From contig DASWIV010000026.1 in assembly GCA_036397475.1 (NCBI GenBank), forward strand, positions 1 through 8,263: DNA of 8,263 bases. The letters are read 5' to 3'. Every line of letters starts with the position of its first letter. Position 1 is the first letter of the stretch. The DNA comes from DASWIV01 sp036397475 (GTDB lineage: Bacteria > JAJVIF01 > JAPKYR01). The translations under genes were made by a program, and so were the position numbers. This document shows positions 1-5,825 of this stretch, piece by piece. The notes beneath the pieces are model-generated. The model was given only the letters and a program-made list of their open reading frames with translations, was not told the DNA's origin and ran no database searches.

Positions 1-1
1 T

Positions 2-1369
2 GTTTCAAGGCGACTTCGCGAACTTGCGTACCTTAATGCCGGGCTGAAGATCCAGCTTGTCGACAAGCGTGATGGCGCGATCCGTGAGGAGGAATTCTAT
101 TACCAGGGTGGAATTTCGGCATATGTAAAACTGCTCAATGAAAAACACGTCAGCCTGTTCAATAAGCCGTTTCACGCTGTGGGCGAAGTAGATGACGAAC
201 TTGGCAGGACTGTAATTGTAGAAGCGGCGCTGCAGTACAACGACAGCTATCACGAGACAATTCTCGCGTTCGCCAATAACATCAACACGCGTGAAGGCGG
301 GACGCATCTCATAGGTTTTCGAACCGCTGTCACCAGCGCTATTAACCAGGTTGGCCGAGATCAGAAAATACTGAAGGATAAGGATACAAACCTTGCGGGA
401 GAAGATGTCAAGGAAGGCCTTACGGCGATCATTTCGGTAAAACTCGCTGATCCGCAGTTTGAGGGACAGACGAAAGAACAGCTCGGCAATACGGAGATAC
501 GCGGGATTGTCCAGTCGGTTGTGTACGAAGCACTGAAAGACTGGATGACTGAAAATCCGAGCGCTACGAAAAAGATAATTCAGAAGGGACTCGCCGCACA
601 GAGGGTTCGTGAAGAGACCCGCAAGACCAAGGAACGCCTCAGGAGAAAAAATTACCTCACGAGCACATTTCTTCCCGGAAAACTGGTCGACTGTTCCGAT
701 AAGGAGCCTGGGAACTGCGAATTGTTCCTTGTCGAGGGAGACAGCGCATTGGGAACAACAAAGGGCGGACGCGACCGCCGTTTCCAGGCGATACTTCCAC
801 TCAAGGGAAAGATAATCAATGTTGAAAAAGCCAGGCTCGACAAGGTTTTGTCCAACGATGAAATCTCAAACATTATTACTGCAATCGGGTGCGGCGTCGG
901 GGATGATTTCAATATTTCGCAGCTGCGTTATCACAAGATCATTCTGCTGACAGACGCCGATGTTGACGGCAGCCATATCATGACGCTCGCTCTCACCTTT
1001 TTCTACCGGCAGATGCACGAGCTGATAATCAGGGGGCATGTGTACATCGCCCAGGCTCCGCTCTACAGGATCCGGTGGGGAGATAAGAATTATTACGCCC
1101 TGAACGACAAGGAAATGGAGAAAACCGTCGCGGAACATCTTAAGGGCAAGCGCTATGAAGTGAACAGGTTCAAGGGACTTGGTGAAATGGATGCAGAGGA
1201 TCTGTGGAACACGACAATGGATCCGGATAAACGCACCCTTCTAAGGGTTGAGATAGAGGATGCCACCGACGCGGAAGAGACTTTCGTTAACCTCATGGGT
1301 GACGATGTCGAGCCCCGCCGGCTGTTCATTGAGACCTATGCATCCAGCGTTGAATTCCTGGAAATTTAG
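2..1369 (+). CDS. gyrB: DNA gyrase subunit B, 3' part (5' end outside window)
   Basis: This is the B subunit of DNA gyrase, the cytoplasmic type II topoisomerase that introduces negative supercoils using ATP. The frame is open from base 2 to a TAG stop and encodes 455 residues. Compared with the E. coli protein, roughly the first 185 residues, holding the GHKL ATP-binding fold, lie upstream of the window. The visible part starts in the transducer domain at RRLRELAYLNAG. It keeps the QTK motif whose lysine contacts ATP (bases 467-475), the TOPRIM glutamate in VEGDSA (734-736), the metal-binding DADVDG (953-970), RFKGLGEMDAEDLW and the C-terminal region. INVEKARLDKVLSNDEI and LTFFYRQM support GyrB rather than ParE. 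The motif after the TOPRIM glutamate reads EGDSALGTTKGG instead of the usual EGDSAGGSAKQG. A terminator follows, and recF/dnaN do not lie downstream. Confidence 0.97.
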   Translation, partial: VSRRLRELAYLNAGLKIQLVDKRDGAIREEEFYYQGGISAYVKLLNEKHVSLFNKPFHAVGEVDDELGRTVIVEAALQYNDSYHETILAFANNINTREGGTHLIGFRTAVTSAINQVGRDQKILKDKDTNLAGEDVKEGLTAIISVKLADPQFEGQTKEQLGNTEIRGIVQSVVYEALKDWMTENPSATKKIIQKGLAAQRVREETRKTKERLRRKNYLTSTFLPGKLVDCSDKEPGNCELFLVEGDSALGTTKGGRDRRFQAILPLKGKIINVEKARLDKVLSNDEISNIITAIGCGVGDDFNISQLRYHKIILLTDADVDGSHIMTLALTFFYRQMHELIIRGHVYIAQAPLYRIRWGDKNYYALNDKEMEKTVAEHLKGKRYEVNRFKGLGEMDAEDLWNTTMDPDKRTLLRVEIEDATDAEETFVNLMGDDVEPRRLFIETYASSVEFLEI

Positions 1370-1373
1370 CGGG

Positions 1374-1425
1374 CCTGATTATAGGTTTCATAATGAATAT
1401 TTAACTTATCACTTGTTAAATCAGG
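1374..1425 (+). other. Overlapping inverted repeats downstream of gyrB
   Basis: Two perfect 7-bp inverted repeats share bases. CCTGATT (1374-1380) pairs with AATCAGG (1419-1425). ATTTAAC (1399-1405) pairs with GTTAAAT (1415-1421) around a 9-nt loop. Because 1419-1421 is common to both, the two helices are largely alternatives. A 3' UTR stabilising structure or a regulatory site for the next gene are both possible; no known riboswitch core is recognisable. Confidence 0.3.
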
Positions 1426-1443
1426 AAATATGAGTTTAAATTT

Positions 1444-1470
1444 ATGAGGATGCGGAAATCCTCATTTTTT
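1444..1470 (+). terminator. Rho-independent terminator of gyrB
   Basis: A perfect 7-bp stem, ATGAGGA (1444-1450) with TCCTCAT (1459-1465), encloses an 8-nt loop and runs directly into a T tract (1465-1470, then ATT). It lies 75 nt after the gyrB stop and before the next start codon, so gyrB transcription probably ends here. Confidence 0.75.
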
Positions 1471-1505
1471 ATTCCGTATACCCGGATATAGGTTATGTAA
1501 AAATT

Positions 1506-2201
1506 ATGGGTATACCATCGGACGACATTGCGCGCAGTGAGTACAGGCTGTATGTCGAGCAGTTCCTTGCCGACACTGCCCGCGGTGCAGCATCCGAGGT
1601 CCAGTTCCGCCCTGAAGGCAAAGAGTATCGCACATGGGAACTGATCGACGGTAACTTCAGGAAGGGTCCTATGATCAAATCAGAGGATTTTGCATTATTC
1701 AGGGAAATTCTCAAGAAGGAAATTTTCGCGGGGACTTCTTTCCGGTTCACCGCGAAGAAACATTTGTGCCTGATCGAAATGTCGGAAGAAAATGACGGGA
1801 CGGTTTGCCTTACTATAGTGAGGCGTCCGGTGGCGAATGGACGTACCGATGCGCTCGAGGATGTATTCAGGGCTTTCGAGCATCCAAGCTGGGAAGCCGT
1901 AAAATCGATTTTCATTTCCATTCTCAACCTGGCGCTCGCCCAGGGATATGACAAGATAATAATGGAATTGAACGGGCACACTGTCGATGTGAAGTACAGG
2001 AATGGGATTCAGAGAGGTACTATCCTGACCATTTCGTCAGATTCGTACGACGCGCTTGTCCGGCTCATCAACGACAATTATTTCGCGTTTGGATTTATGA
2101 TGAAGAAATTCCGCGACACTGAGTACCTCATCAGGCTAAATGAAATCGATGAGGAAAACGTCTCCCCGAAGATCACCCTCGAAATCGAAAAACTGGATTA
2201 A
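1506..2201 (+). CDS. Unknown protein with duplicated GspE/PilT-N-like domain
   Basis: I do not recognise this 231-residue protein as a named family. It is soluble-looking, with no signal peptide or membrane segment. Two halves align with each other at an offset of about 118-121 residues. Half A has RGAASEVQF (26-34), IDGNFRKG (47-54), SEDF (59-62), FRF (79-81), SEEN (93-96) and a final beta strand. Half B has QGYDKIIMEL (146-155), RNGIQRG (165-171), SSDSYDALVRL (177-187), FGF (195-197), DEEN (215-218) and a final strand. The pattern helix, gASD-like turn, strand, R.DG turn resembles the region preceding the ATPase core of secretion/pilus ATPases, but no Walker A or B motif is present. That link is inferred by eye. 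The ATG has only a weak AGG (1490-1492) upstream, and TATGTA (1494-1499) sits just before it, so a leaderless mRNA is possible. Its TAA overlaps the stop of convergent arsC. Confidence 0.85.
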   Translation: MGIPSDDIARSEYRLYVEQFLADTARGAASEVQFRPEGKEYRTWELIDGNFRKGPMIKSEDFALFREILKKEIFAGTSFRFTAKKHLCLIEMSEENDGTVCLTIVRRPVANGRTDALEDVFRAFEHPSWEAVKSIFISILNLALAQGYDKIIMELNGHTVDVKYRNGIQRGTILTISSDSYDALVRLINDNYFAFGFMMKKFRDTEYLIRLNEIDEENVSPKITLEIEKLD

Positions 2202-2731
2202 TCGCCAGGATATATCTTAAATTGGTCCCCGAGGAATTGCTTAATTCTACCCCCGATCGCATCGCGGGCTTCCCTGTATATGCGGATAGATTCTTCGGGA
2301 TCATCGGACGCGTGGTAAGGATCGTTGAATGGCATGTGGAGCCTGATGGCTTTTCCGTCGGCAGAGTGAAAATTCGGGCAGGAATCCACGGCTTCGTCGC
2401 AAACGGTGATCACGTAGTCGAAATTTTCCCCTGCAAAGATATCCATATTTTTCGGACGAGCGCCGCTGATATCAATTCCCAATTCCGACATGACCTGTAC
2501 CGCTTCGGGGGCGACATCGGCATCGGGTTTCGATCCTGCGGAGAAGATGTCGATCAATCCTTCAGCCCATTTCCGCATGAAACCCTCAGCCATCTGCGAC
2601 CTGCATGAGTTTCCGGTGCAGATAAAAATTATTCGTGGCTTTCTGTTGTTCATGCCGTGGGGGATTATATCATAATCCGCCGGGCTCCATTCTGGAAATC
2701 CTATTGACTTACTTACGCCCATACGTTTCAA
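2198..2731 (-). CDS. arsC: Arsenate reductase, thioredoxin-coupled (LMW-PTPase fold)
   Basis: The product reduces arsenate to arsenite in the cytoplasm using a three-cysteine relay recharged by thioredoxin. From the TTG start given here (177 aa), the P-loop CTGNSCR has Cys38 and Arg44 (the CX5R motif), and FNDP supplies the general acid Asp137. The relay pair is in VCDEAVDSCP, Cys111 and Cys118, with the same seven-residue spacing as Cys82/Cys89 of S. aureus ArsC. All catalytic residues are present, so this is a reductase and not merely a phosphatase. Start choice: TTG 2731-2729 lies 8 nt after a strong AAAGGAG (2746-2740). The alternative ATG 2653-2651 gives 151 aa, closer to the family's usual 130-150, but has no Shine-Dalgarno. 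The gene is divergent from cdsA and has no visible arsR, arsB or acr3 beside it, so it may be a stand-alone resistance or redox gene. Confidence 0.93.
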   Translation of the reverse strand: MKRMGVSKSIGFPEWSPADYDIIPHGMNNRKPRIIFICTGNSCRSQMAEGFMRKWAEGLIDIFSAGSKPDADVAPEAVQVMSELGIDISGARPKNMDIFAGENFDYVITVCDEAVDSCPNFHSADGKAIRLHMPFNDPYHASDDPEESIRIYREARDAIGGRIKQFLGDQFKIYPGD

Positions 2732-2732
2732 T
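2704..2732 (+). promoter_or_regulatory. Candidate sigma70-type promoter of cdsA
   Basis: TTGACT (2704-2709) and TTCAAT (2727-2732) are separated by 17 nt; they match the consensus boxes at 5/6 and 4/6 positions. Transcription would start near 2739, giving a leader of about 26 nt before the cdsA TTG. The promoter would lie inside the extended arsC reading frame on the other strand. Confidence 0.35.
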
Positions 2733-2739
2733 CTTCTAA

Positions 2740-2746
2740 CTCCTTT
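2740..2746 (-). promoter_or_regulatory. Strong ribosome binding site deciding arsC start
   Basis: On the minus strand AAAGGAG lies 8 nt before TTG (2731-2729) and 17 nt before the first in-frame ATG (2722-2720). The spacing favours the TTG, which adds 26 residues to the compact ArsC core. It could be a chance match, because family length favours the downstream ATG at 2653. Confidence 0.5.
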
Positions 2747-2765
2747 ATGAGGCGGGACGCGCACT

Positions 2766-3662
2766 TTGGGTGCAGAGAAAAAGAAACCATCTTCACTGGC
2801 TACCCGATTCGCTGTAGGAATTCCATTCGGCACCTTGTGTGTCGGATTACTGGTGTTCGGAGATTTCTCCCTGCTTATTCTGGTCATGGCGATAACAATG
2901 TTCTCCCTGCGGGAATGGTGGCGGCTTACAGGACTGGAATCCACGTGGAAACCAATCTCGAGATTTCGCCTGATCGATATCGGGTGCCTGTTTATTTTAT
3001 GGTACACGTGGGCGGTCCCTGACAGCGATAAACTTCATATTGTTGGAATTGTGCTGGTGATCATCTTCATTGTAAATCTGCTTGATAAAAATGCATCGAA
3101 AAAGACAATTCTCGAAGACATGGGGAAAATGACACTGGGTGTCGTGTACATAGCCGGATTCCTGAGTTTCATTATGCAGTTGAGAGCTCTTGAAGATATT
3201 TACTGGGCGGAGGGATTATTGTCGGTCAAGCAGTCCGCGCAATGGACCGCCAACATGCATTATCTTCCAATGTTCGCATTTCTTGCCAGCCTTGGATACG
3301 ATACGTCCGCATATTTCTCCGGAAAATTCTTTGGCAGGCACCAGCTTGCCCCGAATATATCGCCGCGAAAATCCGTAATGGGGTTGATCGGCGGTATGTT
3401 CGGTGCCGCGTTTTGCGTGTGGATGTATTCGAACATGATCGGGATGGACTCGATCATACCAGTCTGGGAGTTAATCCTGTTCGGTGCGATCGGTGGTGCG
3501 GTTTCACAGGTGGGAGACCTTACAATGAGTGCGGTAAAACGGGAAGCCCACCTGAAGGACAGCGGACACATCCTTCTCGCTCATGGAGGGATGCTGGACC
3601 GCATCGACGGATTCCTGTTTACGGTCCCGGTAACCTACCTGTTTTTCCTGATTGCACTATAA
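2766..3662 (+). CDS. cdsA: Phosphatidate cytidylyltransferase (CDP-diglyceride synthase)
   Basis: This integral inner-membrane enzyme converts phosphatidic acid and CTP to CDP-diacylglycerol, the precursor of phosphatidylglycerol, cardiolipin and phosphatidylethanolamine. The 298-residue product is a little longer than the usual 265-285. It has several hydrophobic segments, beginning around residues 14-50. It carries the family block DTSAYFSGKFFGRH followed by SPRKS.MGLIGG, and a complete CDS signature, S255-A-V-K-R ... K264-D265-S-G ... H273-G-G-M-L-D278-R-I-D281. The start is TTG at 2766, because an in-frame TGA lies at 2748-2750 and no ATG occurs before the conserved region. GAGG (2749-2752) and GGGA (2754-2757) are possible ribosome sites. 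It is divergent from arsC, convergent with pepP, and not accompanied by uppS, frr, dxr or rseP, its common partners. Confidence 0.95.
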   Translation: MGAEKKKPSSLATRFAVGIPFGTLCVGLLVFGDFSLLILVMAITMFSLREWWRLTGLESTWKPISRFRLIDIGCLFILWYTWAVPDSDKLHIVGIVLVIIFIVNLLDKNASKKTILEDMGKMTLGVVYIAGFLSFIMQLRALEDIYWAEGLLSVKQSAQWTANMHYLPMFAFLASLGYDTSAYFSGKFFGRHQLAPNISPRKSVMGLIGGMFGAAFCVWMYSNMIGMDSIIPVWELILFGAIGGAVSQVGDLTMSAVKREAHLKDSGHILLAHGGMLDRIDGFLFTVPVTYLFFLIAL

Positions 3663-3688
3663 AAAAATAAAATCCCGCTATTCAAAAA

Positions 3689-5017
3689 TCATGTGGTAAC
3701 AGAGGATTTGGAGCCGATCAATTCTTCCAGTTCGCCGGCTTCCTTCGGGCACATAGAAGTAAGATTCTCGGGACCGTCATCGGTGATCAGGATATCGTCC
3801 TCAACTCTCACACCGATTCCCTTGAAGTTGGCGGGGAATGCGTCGTCATCGATCGGCACATAAATTCCAGGCTCTACGGTAACGATCATGCCGTTCTCAT
3901 AATTGCGCCATGTGCCATTAGATCTGCTGGACCCGACATCATGGACATCCATTCCAAGCCAGTGTCCGATGCGGTGCATGTAGAATTTCTTGAATTCTTC
4001 TTTCTCGATGGCTTCATCAACCGACATCTCAATCAGTCCGAGGTCCTTCGCGCCTTCGGTGAGTATGCGTATCGCGAGTTCCTGCATCTCATGCGGATTC
4101 GATCCGACAACCGTTTTCTCGATAATTTCCTTGTTCGCGGCAAGGACCACATCGTAAACAGCCCGCTGTTCAGCAGTGAATTTTCCGTTGATCGGATATG
4201 TACGGGTTATGTCGCCATTGAACATCTGGTACTCGCAGCCGGCATCCACACATAAAAGGTCGCCGTCGACCAGGTCTTTTTCATTTGAAATGTAATGCAG
4301 AATACAGGCGTCCGTGCCGGACGCGCAGATTGTGGCAAAACCGGGACCATCCGCTCCCGCTGACAGAAAATAATGCTCGATCAGCGCCTGGATATCTTTC
4401 TCGCTCATTCCGGGTTTTACGGTGCGAATTGCAAGCTCGTGGGCTTCGGCTGAGATCCGGCACGCGTCCCTCATCAACGCTATCTCGTGCGGCGTTTTAA
4501 TAAGGCGGATCTCGTGAAGCAGGTGGGCAAGATCGCAGGCATATTTTGGCGTATCGATCCCGTTACGCCACTTAAGTTTTGTCTTCTGCCACAGTCCGAG
4601 GATTTTCGAGTCCCAGTCGGGATAACGCCCGGGGAAGAAATAAATGGTGTCGCGATCTTCCATGTATCCGCCGAGCCTTTCGAAAAGTTCAGAATTTATA
4701 AACGCCTCATCCGCCCTGTACGTTTCCAGTGCTCCATCGGTACCGGCGCGGTATCCATTCCATATCTCCATCGCCTTGTCGCGTGGACGTACGAACAGTT
4801 TGAAGGGGGCTTTATCGTGAGCGGTCGAAATAATCGCGCACGCTCCGGGCTCTTTGAAACCGGTGAGATAATAAAGGTCGCTGTCCGGGCGATAGCGATA
4901 ATCGGTATCGTTTGAATAGCGTGCCTCCGGCGCGGCGGGGATAATCGCGATCGAGTTCGGATTCATTTTTTCCATCAGGCGTTTCCGCCTGTCAGCAAAT
5001 ATGGATGCGTCGTACAT
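3689..5017 (-). CDS. pepP: Xaa-Pro aminopeptidase (aminopeptidase P, M24B)
   Basis: This cytoplasmic dinuclear metallopeptidase removes the N-terminal residue from peptides with proline in position two, helping recycle proline-containing peptides. At 442 residues it is the size of E. coli PepP (441). The AMP_N domain covers about residues 4-140 and includes RYRPDSDLYYLTGFKEPGA (41-59). The pita-bread catalytic domain follows from about 175. All five metal ligands are present: Asp258 (CVDAG), Asp269 (NGDITRTYP), His352 (HRIGHWLGMDVHD), Glu382 (TVEPGIY) and Glu406 (RVEDDILIT). His241, His359 and Arg404 occupy the positions of other conserved active-site residues. The ATG at 5017-5015 has GGAG (5027-5024) 6 nt upstream. 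The gene ends 26 nt from convergent cdsA with no hairpin terminator between them. It is divergent from the nfu-like gene. Confidence 0.97.
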   Translation of the reverse strand: MYDASIFADRRKRLMEKMNPNSIAIIPAAPEARYSNDTDYRYRPDSDLYYLTGFKEPGACAIISTAHDKAPFKLFVRPRDKAMEIWNGYRAGTDGALETYRADEAFINSELFERLGGYMEDRDTIYFFPGRYPDWDSKILGLWQKTKLKWRNGIDTPKYACDLAHLLHEIRLIKTPHEIALMRDACRISAEAHELAIRTVKPGMSEKDIQALIEHYFLSAGADGPGFATICASGTDACILHYISNEKDLVDGDLLCVDAGCEYQMFNGDITRTYPINGKFTAEQRAVYDVVLAANKEIIEKTVVGSNPHEMQELAIRILTEGAKDLGLIEMSVDEAIEKEEFKKFYMHRIGHWLGMDVHDVGSSRSNGTWRNYENGMIVTVEPGIYVPIDDDAFPANFKGIGVRVEDDILITDDGPENLTSMCPKEAGELEELIGSKSSVTT

Positions 5018-5051
5018 TGATAGCTCCAGAATAAAGGATTAGTGGCAGTTT

Positions 5052-5080
5052 ATTCTACAATCCGCGACCCCTGTCGGCAA
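5052..5080 (-). promoter_or_regulatory. Candidate promoter of pepP
   Basis: On the minus strand TTGCCG (5080-5075) and TAGAAT (5057-5052) are 17 nt apart, matching the sigma70 boxes at 4/6 and 5/6. The predicted start near 5045 gives a leader of about 28 nt containing the GGAG. The -35 box sits within a small dyad, CCCCT (5068-5072) and AGGGG (5080-5084), which could be an operator or chance. Confidence 0.4.
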
Positions 5081-5098
5081 GGGGCATAGTCCTGAGTG

Positions 5099-5127
5099 TT
5101 GTTAAAGATACTAATGTCGGGTAAACT
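5099..5127 (+). promoter_or_regulatory. Candidate promoter of the nfu-like gene
   Basis: TTGTTA (5099-5104) and TAAACT (5122-5127) are 17 nt apart, each matching the sigma70 boxes at 4/6 positions. The predicted start near 5134 precedes GGAGG (5146-5150). That site lies 12 nt before the ATG, longer than usual. No recognisable IscR or Fur site was seen. Confidence 0.3.
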
Positions 5128-5162
5128 TAGGGTGTTAATTTGATCGGAGGTTATATATTTTT

Positions 5163-5465
5163 ATGACTGATATTACTGAAAATGAACAGGTAGAAACTAA
5201 AACTGAAGAAGAACCACGCATAAAGGACCTGGACGATTTCAAGCGACGTTGCGAAGAAGCGGTCGAGAAAATTCGTCCCGCCCTCAATATGGACGGAGGC
5301 GACTGCCGTTTTCTGGAAGCCACCTCAAAGGGCGATGTTATAATCCAGTTCATGGGAGCATGCCAGGGCTGCTCCATGACAACCGTGACTCTTAAACTGG
5401 GAATCGAACAGGCTTTGCGCGATGAGATTCCGGAAGTACGGGAAGTCATTGCGGTCAATCCATAA
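5163..5465 (+). CDS. nfu: NifU C-terminal-domain (Nfu-type) Fe-S scaffold/carrier
   Basis: This small cytoplasmic protein probably carries a [4Fe-4S] cluster and delivers it to apo-enzymes. Such proteins act as dimers, with the cluster held by the CXXC of two subunits. The 100-residue product has an acidic, probably disordered N-terminus (1-23). A single NifU_C domain follows, with EKIRPALNMDGGDCRFLE (35-52), the GACQGC motif giving Cys67 and Cys70, and TLKLGIEQALRDEIPEV (76-92). Two extra cysteines, Cys30 and Cys48, fall outside the motif. The NifU IscU-like and ferredoxin domains and the A-type domain of E. coli NfuA are absent, so this is the stand-alone form. The gene is monocistronic, divergent from pepP and closed by a strong hairpin. 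No isc or suf genes are adjacent. Confidence 0.94.
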   Translation: MTDITENEQVETKTEEEPRIKDLDDFKRRCEEAVEKIRPALNMDGGDCRFLEATSKGDVIIQFMGACQGCSMTTVTLKLGIEQALRDEIPEVREVIAVNP

Positions 5466-5491
5466 GAAGATTTTAAATAAGTGAATAAACA

Positions 5492-5519
5492 GAAACGCGC
5501 CTTTTAAGGGGCGCGTTTC
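5492..5519 (+). terminator. Hairpin terminator after nfu-like gene
   Basis: A perfect 10-bp GC-rich stem, GAAACGCGCC (5492-5501) with GGCGCGTTTC (5510-5519), encloses an 8-nt loop. It starts 26 nt after the stop. The downstream tract is only moderately T-rich (CATTTAAAT). Read on the other strand it is followed by TGTTTATT, so it could act in either direction. Confidence 0.7.
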
Positions 5520-5589
5520 CATTTAAATAAGCTGACAAGGAGCTGGTTCTAATTTAGGTACTGAACTATTAACTTGATTACTAAATAGT

Positions 5590-5613
5590 CTAGGGCTAAT
5601 TATTTAACCCTGG
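5590..5613. repeat. Imperfect inverted repeat upstream of htrA
   Basis: CTAGGGCTAA and TTAACCCTGG form a 10-bp stem with one C-A mismatch and one G-T pair around a TTAT loop. There is no T tract, so it is more likely an operator dyad or RNA structure than a terminator. Confidence 0.35.
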
Positions 5614-5704
5614 TTCAGCAACCTAAAAATACCACATACATTTAAATTGCGCAACCGTTCATTCGACACTGGGTGCATCCGGCAATTGATTAGGGTGAAA
5701 GATA

Positions 5705-5710
5705 TATAAT
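5705..5710 (+). promoter_or_regulatory. Perfect -10 box candidate upstream of htrA
   Basis: TATAAT lies about 95 nt before the preferred htrA start. The nearest -35-like hexamer, TTGATT (5686-5691), is only 13 nt away, and at 17 nt the hexamer is GCAATT. If real, the promoter would need an activator or an alternative sigma factor. Confidence 0.35.
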
Positions 5711-5714
5711 AACC

Positions 5715-5825
5715 ATGGAACCTTTAGTGGAAAATTCGACTCTCAAATACCGTCTTGTCGAAAGGAAAAATAGATATGCACAATACCTGCCAGGAAGGCG
5801 TTTACATGGAAAACGCAAGAGTTGA
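5715..5825 (+). CDS. Possible 36-aa leader ORF upstream of htrA
   Basis: An ATG four bases after the TATAAT opens a 36-codon frame ending in TGA at 5823-5825, with product beginning MEPLVENSTLKYRL and ending in a basic tail. It ends 19 nt before the downstream in-frame htrA ATG (5845). It has no Shine-Dalgarno at normal spacing, overlaps the longer htrA start choices, and is short enough to be chance. It is listed as a possible translated leader only. Confidence 0.15.
   Translation: MEPLVENSTLKYRLVERKNRYAQYLPGRRLHGKRKS

Larger units (their letters stand above)
5520..5805. other. AT-rich upstream region of htrA
   Basis: Together with the preceding terminator this forms a gene gap of about 340 nt (5466-5805). 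It holds an imperfect 10-bp dyad, CTAGGGCTAA/TTAACCCTGG (5590-5599/5604-5613), and the repeat ACTATT/AATAGT (5565-5570/5584-5589). It also holds an ACATACATTTAAATT copy (5634-5648), a TATAAT (5705-5710) without a well-spaced -35 box, and a 36-codon ORF at 5715-5825. No tRNA or recognisable non-coding RNA is visible. It probably contains the htrA promoter and control sites. Confidence 0.4.

Noticed and set aside
2222..2608. Plus-strand open frame of 128 codons
   Set aside because: It lies entirely opposite arsC, whose catalytic motifs are intact; it has no recognisable domain.
2664..2669. TATAAT on the minus strand 10 nt before arsC ATG 2653
   Set aside because: No -35 box at 16-18 nt, and it falls in GAT ATA ATC codons of the probable extended arsC frame, so it is likely chance.
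2732..3007. Open frame on the minus strand continuing upstream of arsC, opposite the start of cdsA
   Set aside because: It is antisense to the well-supported cdsA coding sequence, its residues look like shadow translation, and the ribosome site at 2746-2740 marks a start at or below 2731.
3242..3670. 142-codon plus-strand frame inside cdsA
   Set aside because: It overlaps the cdsA signature in another frame, and its arginine/proline-rich composition is typical of a shadow frame.
3663..3688. A/T-rich 26-nt gap between cdsA and pepP as a bidirectional terminator
   Set aside because: It has A and T tracts but no inverted repeat that could form a hairpin.
5608..5625. GGTTCA sequence suggestive of a tRNA T-arm
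   Set aside because: No flanking 5-bp stem, acceptor or anticodon arms can be formed.
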